6,868 nucleotides of DNA from Nitrospiraceae bacterium (GTDB lineage Bacteria; Nitrospirota; Nitrospiria; Nitrospirales; Nitrospiraceae), in NCBI GenBank assembly GCA_011391455.1, contig JAABQN010000112.1, forward strand, positions 1-6,868, written 5' to 3'. Each line of letters opens with the position of its first letter. The stretch's first letter is position 1. The position numbers were made by a program, and so were the translations under genes. A model generated the notes under the pieces. That model was not told the origin of the DNA and searched no databases. It was given only the letters and a program-made list of their open reading frames with translations. Below, in pieces: positions 1-6,124 of the stretch.

Positions 1-336
1 CATCTCGACTGGCAGCTGATGGAGCCTCCGTGCGCACAGATATACGCTCCCGCGACTGCACGCAGTAGTCGAGCAACTACGACTTCTCACATGAAAATTC
101 ACCCAATTTGGCGGGGAAAGACTACTCACTACCTAAGAGGGGGGTTGCTCTCTGTCAGGAGAATGGAGGATGATCCCTATGCTGTGACGCAAGCAACGCG
201 CGACAAGCGGGAAGGGGGGGACGAGCGAGATGGGCAGGAACATCCTGTCAGGCAGGAGCCAACGTGCGACATTCGAGATACAGCATCCCGAAAACCTCGA
301 CCCCTCACGTCTTGCTCGGCTACTCTGCGCTTGCCG
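1..336. other. Non-coding or unassigned stretch downstream of the Sel1 gene
   Basis: I see no gene here that I can support. There are homopolymer G runs at 139-144 and 214-220 on the plus strand, a short hairpin at 65-80 (GTAGT/ACTAC), and another at 235-247 (CAGGA/TCCTG). No tRNA, riboswitch or clear GC-stem-plus-T-run terminator is recognisable on the minus strand after the operon's last stop. A plus-strand open frame runs through, but it continues antisense to the Sel1 gene and lacks family features. Confidence 0.5.
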
Positions 337-963
337 TTACTGCGCGATCCTGTTGAGCGTGACTTTGGCCCTAGCGGGCTTCCACTGTTGAACCAGTCTC
401 TTTACGTTCGTGATTTCTGCGGGCTTCAATTGCTTGGAGAGGAGGTTGCCCTGTCGCCCGGCCTCCTCGTCACCCTGGGCGGCAGACAACGCAAGCCACA
501 TGTACGCTTGGGCTTTGTCGGTCCGCACACCTTGACCACTCCCCGAGAGTATCTTCCCCAGGCTATGTTGTGCAGGTGCAAACCCTTGTTTTGCCGCAAG
601 ATGCCACCACCGTGCGGCTTGCGTATCGTCCCTCGGCACACCCGTACCCTCCCAGTAATTATCACCGAGGGCATTTTGAGCGAACGCATCCCCTTGCGTA
701 GCCGCAAGTCGATACCATCGGACCGCCTCAGTCTTGTCTTTCGGAATATCTCGCCCGCGATCATAAGCCTGGGCTAACGCAAACTGCGCTTCGACATTTC
801 CCCGCTCGGCCTGCATGCGCAGCCGTTGAATAGAGGAACTCGGCCCGGCTGCCTGCAAGACAACTTGAGTCGGCTTGTCTTGCGCCGTAGGAAGAGGCCG
901 TGAATTGCCACAAGCGTTCATCAACAAGAGCATCATGCCGGCGACTATGATCCAGCTCCACAT
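337..963 (-). CDS. Sel1-repeat lipoprotein
   Basis: The product has 208 residues. The ATG at 963 is preceded by a strong AGGAGGT (968-974). Residues 1-17 are a hydrophobic signal ending in a lipobox-like LLLMNAC, so Cys18 is the probable lipidated residue and the protein would be attached to a membrane on the periplasmic side. The lipobox is imperfect, with Asn before the Ala. Residues about 45-165 carry three to four Sel1-like repeats (AQFALAQAYDRGRDIPKDKT, AFAQNALGDNYWEGTGVPRD, APAQHSLGKILSGSGQGVRT), helical pairs that act as protein-protein scaffolds. The C-terminus (170-208) is basic and helical. It is the last gene of the apparent operon. A scaffold or assembly role for the envelope cytochrome/barrel proteins is plausible, but no specific partner can be read. 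Confidence 0.87.
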   Translation of the reverse strand: MWSWIIVAGMMLLLMNACGNSRPLPTAQDKPTQVVLQAAGPSSSIQRLRMQAERGNVEAQFALAQAYDRGRDIPKDKTEAVRWYRLAATQGDAFAQNALGDNYWEGTGVPRDDTQAARWWHLAAKQGFAPAQHSLGKILSGSGQGVRTDKAQAYMWLALSAAQGDEEAGRQGNLLSKQLKPAEITNVKRLVQQWKPARAKVTLNRIAQ

Positions 964-981
964 ATGTACCTCCTGAAAAAT

Positions 982-2295
982 TTATTTCGCCATTGCCGTG
1001 CCATGGTAGGTAGTGACCATGACACCGATTTCTTTCAGCATGGCCGTCGGGAGCGTGCCACCGGCGCAGACGATTACGGCGTCGTTCTTTATTCCAATAT
1101 CTTTCCCCCCGTGAATCAGCGTCACAGTGTCTCTACCGATCTCCTTTACGTTGGCATTCACATACACTGTGATTCTGTTTTTCTCCACACACTGTTTCAG
1201 CTGCTGGCGGTTTTTGGCTTTCGGACGGGTAAAAATTTCATCGCCGCGGCAGGAAATGGTGACCGTCGTGCCTCGCTCAGCTGCGATAGACAGCGCCGCT
1301 TCTGCTGCACTGTCCCCTCCACCCACCACCAACACATGTTGCCCGCGGTATTGCTCCGCGTCGATCAGGCTGTAGACAACCTTGGGTTGCTCTTCTCCCG
1401 GCACACCGAGTTTGCGGGGCGTGCCGCGCCGGCCGATGGCAAGGAGCACATTCTTCGTTTGGTAGCTATTCTTCGACGTCTTCACCAGAAAACCCTTTCC
1501 CGTTTTTGTGATCGCATCCATACGTTCCGAGAAATTGATCTTGATGTTGTTCTCACGGGTAATCTTGCCCCAAAAATCCAGCAGCTCTTCTTTCGTGATC
1601 TCGAACTTATTGAACTTACCGACAATGGGCAGTGTCATGGGCGCCGTCATAGCCAGTTTCCGACGCGGGTAATGGAAGATTGCGCCGCCGAGTGAATCTT
1701 CCTGTTCGACCGTCACAAATCGCAATCCTGATTCTTTGGCCGCCAGCGATGCGGAGATACCGGCCGGACCGGCGCCGACGATCACCACGTCCAGCTCGCC
1801 CCCTTTGCTCTTGTTTTTCCGAATCGTCTCGATCGCTCGTTTCCCCTGATCGACTCCCTTGCGAATCAACCCCATCCCGCCCAACTCACCGGCAATGTAG
1901 ATACCGGAGACGTTGGTTTCAAAGGTCGGCTTGACTTGAGGAATGTCAATGCCGCGCTTCTCCGTCCCGAATACCAACTGAATCGCTTCTACGGGGCAAG
2001 CGGCCTGGCAGGCGCCGTGACCGATACAGTGATCCGGTTGGACGAGCGTCGCCTTCCCCCTGACGATCCCAAGCGCATGTTCCGGACAGGCTTTAATGCA
2101 GGCGGTTGAGCCGATGCATTTGTTGGTATCGATGACCGGGTGTAAGGTGAGCGGCTCAGGGATACTTGCCTCAACCGTCTCAGCCAGGCGGGCACGATAG
2201 TGGGTATCCCGCTTACGATGACGGCGGTAATACAGAGTCAGGGCCAAAACCACCGGCAGGAGGTAGAGCAACATGGTGAGATATGATTGCGACAT
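982..2295 (-). CDS. Membrane-anchored ferredoxin-FAD/NAD(P)H oxidoreductase with circularly permuted thioredoxin-reductase-like domain
   Basis: The product has 437 residues. The ATG at 2295 is preceded by GGAG (2304-2307) at eight bases. Residues 5-23 form a single membrane helix followed by a basic stretch (RRHRKR), so the bulk is probably cytoplasmic. Residues 56-110 are a 2x[4Fe-4S]-type ferredoxin domain with CIGSTACIKACP and CIGHGACQAACP; the second Cys of each classical motif is replaced by Ser63 or His93. Residues 118-160 (FETNVSGIYIAGELGGMGLI) match the motif that normally ends thioredoxin reductases. Then come the FAD site GAGPAG (174-179), LAIGRRGTPRKLGVPGE, and the NAD(P)H site GGGDSA (325-330). 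There is no CxxC redox pair, so it is not a disulphide reductase. It likely moves electrons between NAD(P)H, FAD and Fe-S centres and a membrane or cytochrome partner; the direction and partner are unknown. It lies 18 bp upstream of the Sel1 gene and 15 bp downstream of ccmI. Confidence 0.9.
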   Translation of the reverse strand: MSQSYLTMLLYLLPVVLALTLYYRRHRKRDTHYRARLAETVEASIPEPLTLHPVIDTNKCIGSTACIKACPEHALGIVRGKATLVQPDHCIGHGACQAACPVEAIQLVFGTEKRGIDIPQVKPTFETNVSGIYIAGELGGMGLIRKGVDQGKRAIETIRKNKSKGGELDVVIVGAGPAGISASLAAKESGLRFVTVEQEDSLGGAIFHYPRRKLAMTAPMTLPIVGKFNKFEITKEELLDFWGKITRENNIKINFSERMDAITKTGKGFLVKTSKNSYQTKNVLLAIGRRGTPRKLGVPGEEQPKVVYSLIDAEQYRGQHVLVVGGGDSAAEAALSIAAERGTTVTISCRGDEIFTRPKAKNRQQLKQCVEKNRITVYVNANVKEIGRDTVTLIHGGKDIGIKNDAVIVCAGGTLPTAMLKEIGVMVTTYHGTAMAK

Positions 2296-2310
2296 GCGAC
2301 CTGCTCCGTC

Positions 2311-3588
2311 CTATGGTCTTTCACGATCGATGACGACCGCGATTTTACTCTCACCGGGTTTCACTGGCTGACTCATTCCCTCCAGGTCTCCACTTTGTGG
2401 CATGGCCTGGCCGGACTTCGACAGGCGGGCCACAATCACCACCGAGCCTACATCGGACAGTTTTCTGGACGGCATCGGGCTGGTCGAATCATCAAGTCGG
2501 AACATAAAGGGTAACTCCTGTTTCGTAGCCCGCACGATCGACACCGGCATGGGCGGGCCGTTCATCGCTCGCGCAAACACAAACAACGTATCCGTTGAGG
2601 CGCCTTTCCCTGTGAGACCTGGCGCCAGGCTCACGGTCCCACTGATTGCGGCAGCCTGACCACCAGACTTTGTCGAAGGGACCGCCAAAGCAACCGCCTT
2701 GGCCATTACCGGTTTCCCGCCGGCTAACCCTTTGGCCTCGGCAATACCCGAGAGCAGCTCCTGTCGGACCTCCGCCTCCACATTTGCCGGAAGATTGGCG
2801 CTGGCCCGTTCCCAATACTGCGCCGCCCGGCGGAACTCTTTGCGGTCGAACGCCACAGTCCCTGCCAGCATCAGCGCTTTGACATGGTTTGGATCGATCT
2901 TGAGCGCCTGCTGAATCAATTGCTCCGGTTTGCCTGCCAGCTTTCGGCCATTCAGCATACCAAGGACATCGGCATAGTCGACGAGCATCTGAGGATCGTC
3001 GGGGATCAACTTCATGGCCTTCTCATAGATCGGCGCCGCGTCGGCATGCCGTCCTATCTCTACATACGAACGAGCGAGAAGAGCCCACCCCACTCCGTCG
3101 TCAGGACTCTGCTCGAGTCGTTTTTTTAGCCGTTCGGAAAGTGCGTCGAGCCCTTCGGACGCTGGTTGGCTGTAGTCCGGCCTGCCTTGTGCTGCTGGCG
3201 AGGATACAGTGGGAAGTATAATTGCCTGCTGGTTGCCCCACTCTAAATATAGCAATCCGCTGACGATCGGAATGATGACCGCTAATGCCACGCCGACCGC
3301 TCGATTGTTCACTGGCCACAATCGTGACGAAGAAGTGGCCTCGGCAGCCCCTGTCTCATCGAGGAGCCGGCATTCGAGCTCTCGCTTCGACTGTTGAAAC
3401 TGTTCATCGGTCAATACTGCATTCTTAAAATCTTGTTCCAACTCGGCAAATTGCTGGCGATAGACCGAAAGCGTTTTTTCTCCTTCTTCCATTTTCGATG
3501 ACGCTTGGCGCTTGAGCAGCGGCCACAGGAGGAGACCAAGCACGAGCAATGTAATGGCCCAAGCGAGAAACCAAAATATGAGGGTCAT
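2311..3588 (-). CDS. ccmI: Cytochrome c maturation protein CcmI (CycH-like)
   Basis: The product has 425 residues, near the usual length of full CcmI. The ATG at 3588 follows AGGAGGG (3597-3603) by eight bases. Residues 2-25 are a first membrane helix (FWFLAWAITLLVLGLLLWPL). Residues 43-79 match the CcmI loop with its YRQQFAELEQDF pattern, and residues 97-116 form a second membrane helix. About 165-268 hold three TPR-like helical pairs, the region that in characterised CcmI binds apocytochrome c C-termini. Residues about 314-422 are the CcmI C-terminal domain, with the typical LFVFARAMNGPPMPVSIVR, LPFMFRLDDS and ARLSKSGQAMP stretches. CcmI presents unfolded CxxCH apocytochrome to the CcmF/CcmH haem ligase in the inner membrane. 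No other ccm gene is seen in the window; it stands downstream of the barrel and cytochrome genes, which suggests it serves this cytochrome. It lies 15 bp from the oxidoreductase gene, probably in one operon. Confidence 0.9.
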   Translation of the reverse strand: MTLIFWFLAWAITLLVLGLLLWPLLKRQASSKMEEGEKTLSVYRQQFAELEQDFKNAVLTDEQFQQSKRELECRLLDETGAAEATSSSRLWPVNNRAVGVALAVIIPIVSGLLYLEWGNQQAIILPTVSSPAAQGRPDYSQPASEGLDALSERLKKRLEQSPDDGVGWALLARSYVEIGRHADAAPIYEKAMKLIPDDPQMLVDYADVLGMLNGRKLAGKPEQLIQQALKIDPNHVKALMLAGTVAFDRKEFRRAAQYWERASANLPANVEAEVRQELLSGIAEAKGLAGGKPVMAKAVALAVPSTKSGGQAAAISGTVSLAPGLTGKGASTDTLFVFARAMNGPPMPVSIVRATKQELPFMFRLDDSTSPMPSRKLSDVGSVVIVARLSKSGQAMPQSGDLEGMSQPVKPGESKIAVVIDRERP

Positions 3589-3653
3589 GATTGCGTCCCT
3601 CCTTGAATCAATTGCTGCTCGACCTCGGTCGCGACCGCTTCTGCTGCAATCAT
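3585..3653 (-). CDS. Possible 22-codon leader ORF overlapping ccmI by ATGA
   Basis: ATG at 3653 opens a frame of 22 codons, rich in Ala, Glu and Gln (begins MIAAEAVATE), whose TGA shares the ATGA with the ccmI start. This is the geometry of translational coupling. The frame is the same as that of the barrel gene, starting five codons after its TAG. There is no good Shine-Dalgarno sequence in front of it and no hydrophobic segment, so it is not CcmD. It could be a coupling leader or simply chance. Confidence 0.2.
   Translation of the reverse strand: MIAAEAVATEVEQQLIQGGTQS
3611..3650. repeat. Imperfect 40-bp inverted repeat with a perfect 12-bp palindromic core
   Basis: The ends ATTGC and GCAAT are inverted copies. 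GC/GC pairs follow after single mismatches, and the centre CGGTCGCGACCG (3626-3637) is a perfect palindrome. In minus-strand RNA it could fold as a bulged hairpin with a CGCG loop, lying just before the ccmI ribosome binding site. There is no following U-run, so it is not a classical terminator. It might protect mRNA ends, tune ccmI translation or bind a regulator. Confidence 0.4.
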
Positions 3654-3665
3654 GAATAATCCATG

Positions 3666-5954
3666 CTAGGAGAAGTCTCGCCGGAGACCGAAGAAAAAGA
3701 ATTGTCGCGCCGTCGAGTCCTTTTGTTGCGGGCTATTCGTCAGCGTTTTCTCGTACCCGCCTGAAGCCTCGAAGGTCCAGTCGTCGAAGAAACGATAATT
3801 CATGCGGATCGTCGGAGTCGCACGATACAGGTCCACGTCAAAACTATCCTTCTGGTGATAGAGCAGGACGAACCCGTCGATCTGCAATTGCGGGCCGAGG
3901 CGAGCCAAGGAATTGATCGTGAGCGATTGCGCCCGGTAGGCTGGACTCGTAATATAGCTGGCATTCGCCACAAAAGTCGTATTCTCAAACGGAAACTTCG
4001 CCCCGATTACTTGAGCCGTATAGGTGAGGATACTGCCACTCCCTGGCTGCGCTTGCAGGGAACAAGCGGCATCGGTTTGGGCATTCGGATTGATAAAGAG
4101 TGTGGTCGTGCCAGGCAGAATGACCAAACAATTCGTTTGACCCGTTCCAGAAATCTTGTTGTACCGAAAATCTCCGCCAAGCTGCCAATCCGTGCTGACC
4201 GCATGGAGCGCGCCGATGAGGAACAGGTCGCTGGTTGCGGTCACGGCCTTGGCCTGCTCGCGCAAGAGACTTTCATTCGTTGAATTGATGGTTTGAAGCG
4301 TGGCATTGGGGGTCCCGAAGAGCGCATTCGAGGTTTGCAGATAGGGCGTTCTACGATGGTCGACCAGTAGGGTGTAGGTGGTCCCTTCGGTCACCCAGGT
4401 TCCATTGAGCATCGCCACGTTGAGGACGTTGTACGACACGTCGTAGTCGATCAAGCCGAAGGCGTTCTTCCCGTTGGCCGCATACCGTAATTCTGTCCCC
4501 ACGGCCCTACGATCCACCACGCCATTGACCATCTGGTTGATGAAGTACAGATTGCTGTTCCAGGCCTGTCCGATCGGTCCGATGTCTACGTTTACCCCGT
4601 AAAAGTAGCGTTTCAAGTCGGCCCGGAAGTTTCGGGGATCGTCGGGCACGAAGTTGGACGTCAAGCTGAATTGCCGAGGCTGACCTGCGATGAGGTTCAC
4701 ATTAAAAAATTGCGGTACGGCGACATACCGCACCCAGGCTCCGTCGAACCGGAAATCCAACACGCCGCCGGTGTTCCCCGGTTGTCGGCCGACCCGGATG
4801 AAATACGAATCCTGACTCGCATGTTCGTAGTAGAGAGCCCTGAGACGGCTGATGTTTCGTCTTATATCGGTGGTGGCCAATAGATCGTACGACTGCGTGC
4901 CACGCATGACGAGCTTGTTGTCATACTCGTCTTTCCTGTATCGCCCCGTGACATCGAACGCTGTCTGCGACAAGGACTGGTCGTGGCTGCTCCTATTCGT
5001 GGTGGTATTCGCCACTTTGTCTGTCGTTTCCGTCTGGGAATACCCGCCATAATAGTACGAGTACACGCTCCCGTAGAACCGCATTTCGTCTATCTTCTTA
5101 GCCGGTCTGGCTGTTTTGGCTTGTGCGAGCTGACTGATGGGCTCCTGCAACGATGCCAACCGCTGTCGCACTCTCACCGCATCTTCTCCCTCGGGATAGA
5201 GTTTGAGGTAGAGCTCATACTCCGTTTTCGCTTTCTCATATTCTCTGCTTCGTTGCCTGGCCACTCCAACCCACTCCTGAGCTGCTTGTGATTGCTTATT
5301 CGGTGGAAGATTGAGGAGTGCGTTGAAGATCTGCAATGCCTTCTCGTTCTCTCCGACGTTCAGTGCCTTACGGCCTAGCTTCATCAAATCTTCGGCATAG
5401 GTCTCGACATTCATCCCGGGACTGAACGGCGGAACCTCGAATGACAGCTTCGGTCCCCTCGCGTCCGGAGGCGTCGCCGGTGGAGCTTCGACCTCATGCG
5501 GGAGCGCCGGCCTCTCCAACTTGACGGAAATCACAATCCGGCTGCTGCTTCTGATGTCCCGCTGGCTCACGCGAAATTGCACCGGCTTGGCAAATCGAAT
5601 CGAGAGGCCGTTTGTCCCTTGGTCGGGAAAAGTCACGGTGAATTTTGGGACCAAGTCGCTGGGAGGCGACGAAGCCAATTCACGTGGAAACCGGAAGGAG
5701 CGATCCAGATCGGGGAAATCGAGAAACAGACGGATGAGATCGCCCTGCTGGGAGGGGGTGTGCCGCAGATATAGCGCCCGCGCATTGAACACAATATGAA
5801 TCTCCGCCGCTGTCGGGGTCTCGACAATCTCGATGTGGTCAAGCACTTGCGCAGCAACCGGAGCTGGTGCGACAAGGGCACTGAGGGAAAAGAATCCGCA
5901 CAGAATTATTGCCCACGCCGCAAGGCGTAATTTTCTTGTATCGACTCCCGTCAA
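3666..5954 (-). CDS. Secreted AMIN-like/TPR/outer-membrane beta-barrel protein
   Basis: The product has 762 residues from a TTG start. Residues 1-36 form a signal peptide: basic n-region (RKLR), hydrophobic core, likely cleavage after PVAA or PVAAQ. Residues about 37-148 are beta-rich and resemble an AMIN-type domain, a fold that binds cell-wall or envelope partners (HIEIVE, AEIHIVF, LIRLFLDFPD, SSRIVISVKLERP). A proline-rich linker follows. Residues about 181-270 are helical and TPR-like (GRKALNVGENEKALQIF; ARQRSREYEKAKTEYELYLK). From about 288 to 762 the chain alternates aromatic and hydrophobic residues in many amphipathic strands and ends in FFFFGLRRDFS, as expected of a BAM-assembled outer-membrane barrel. 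C609 and C631 could form a loop disulphide. There is no CxxCH, so it binds no c-haem itself. It sits between a multihaem cytochrome and CcmI, which suggests a porin partner for the cytochrome, but this is inference. I cannot assign a named family. Confidence 0.85.
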   Translation of the reverse strand: MTGVDTRKLRLAAWAIILCGFFSLSALVAPAPVAAQVLDHIEIVETPTAAEIHIVFNARALYLRHTPSQQGDLIRLFLDFPDLDRSFRFPRELASSPPSDLVPKFTVTFPDQGTNGLSIRFAKPVQFRVSQRDIRSSSRIVISVKLERPALPHEVEAPPATPPDARGPKLSFEVPPFSPGMNVETYAEDLMKLGRKALNVGENEKALQIFNALLNLPPNKQSQAAQEWVGVARQRSREYEKAKTEYELYLKLYPEGEDAVRVRQRLASLQEPISQLAQAKTARPAKKIDEMRFYGSVYSYYYGGYSQTETTDKVANTTTNRSSHDQSLSQTAFDVTGRYRKDEYDNKLVMRGTQSYDLLATTDIRRNISRLRALYYEHASQDSYFIRVGRQPGNTGGVLDFRFDGAWVRYVAVPQFFNVNLIAGQPRQFSLTSNFVPDDPRNFRADLKRYFYGVNVDIGPIGQAWNSNLYFINQMVNGVVDRRAVGTELRYAANGKNAFGLIDYDVSYNVLNVAMLNGTWVTEGTTYTLLVDHRRTPYLQTSNALFGTPNATLQTINSTNESLLREQAKAVTATSDLFLIGALHAVSTDWQLGGDFRYNKISGTGQTNCLVILPGTTTLFINPNAQTDAACSLQAQPGSGSILTYTAQVIGAKFPFENTTFVANASYITSPAYRAQSLTINSLARLGPQLQIDGFVLLYHQKDSFDVDLYRATPTIRMNYRFFDDWTFEASGGYEKTLTNSPQQKDSTARQFFFFGLRRDFS

Positions 5955-5959
5955 TGAGA

Positions 5960-5965
5960 ACCTCT
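5960..5965 (-). promoter_or_regulatory. Shine-Dalgarno site fixing a TTG start of the barrel gene
   Basis: AGAGGT reads on the minus strand, with AGAGG ending six bases before a TTG at 5954-5952. An in-frame TAG lies only a few codons upstream. There is no in-frame ATG between the TTG and residue 181, by which point the signal peptide would be lost. The TTG is therefore the only start that keeps the export signal. Confidence 0.7.
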
Positions 5966-6060
5966 AATAAATGGGAAGTTTGCTCAACTCGAGGCTAATT
6001 TGGAGTCCATCGGCAAGAGCTAACTACGATGGCCATTGCAATCGCTGTAGAGCAACTATA

Positions 6061-6073
6061 AGTGCCTGGCACT
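6061..6073. promoter_or_regulatory. 13-bp palindrome AGTGCCTGGCACT
   Basis: The site is perfectly symmetrical around one central base, with arms AGTGCC and GGCACT. It lies about 107 bp upstream of the barrel gene start and 52 bp downstream of the cytochrome stop. It could be an operator half-site pair, a short RNA hairpin, or a member of a dispersed GTGCCTGGCAC-type repeat of the kind I recall from other bacterial genomes. The sequence alone does not decide among these. Confidence 0.4.
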
Positions 6074-6124
6074 CCCCCCTGCTAACTTGATCTATCGAGC
6101 AACGTCACCAAATTGATGGCTTCG

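Larger units (their letters stand above)
5955..6124. other. Intergenic gap between cytochrome and beta-barrel genes
   Basis: This 170-bp stretch has no convincing ORF on either strand. It contains the palindrome at 6061-6073 followed by a run of six C (6074-6079), and the Shine-Dalgarno sequence of the barrel gene near its left end. I see no clear sigma70 promoter on the minus strand and no GC-rich stem followed by a T-run that would end cytochrome transcription. Whether the barrel gene is co-transcribed with the cytochrome therefore stays open. Confidence 0.6.

Noticed and set aside
19..777. Plus-strand open frame of 252 codons with an internal ATG at 164 preceded by AGGAG
   Set aside because: Most of it is antisense to the Sel1 gene. 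The translation is Arg/Pro-rich with no domain pattern, and the opposite strand has clear repeats, a lipobox and a strong ribosome binding site.
964..1695. Plus-strand open frame of 243 codons
   Set aside because: It is fully antisense to the well-supported oxidoreductase and shows no recognisable motif.
982..2295. Calling the flavoprotein a true thioredoxin reductase
   Set aside because: There is no CxxC active-site pair anywhere in the protein; the only other Cys (349, 369, 410) are isolated.
3585..3653. CcmD-like small gene next to ccmI
   Set aside because: The 22 residues contain no membrane helix, which CcmD requires.
6055..6080. Sigma54-like elements around the palindrome (GGCAC...TTGC on minus; GGCAC...TGC on plus)
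   Set aside because: On both strands the GG-to-GC spacing is 11 rather than the strict 10 bases, so neither fits the -24/-12 consensus.
5955..6124. GEMM (cyclic dinucleotide) riboswitch, often found by multihaem genes
   Set aside because: The conserved core and tetraloop receptor sequences are not present on either strand.
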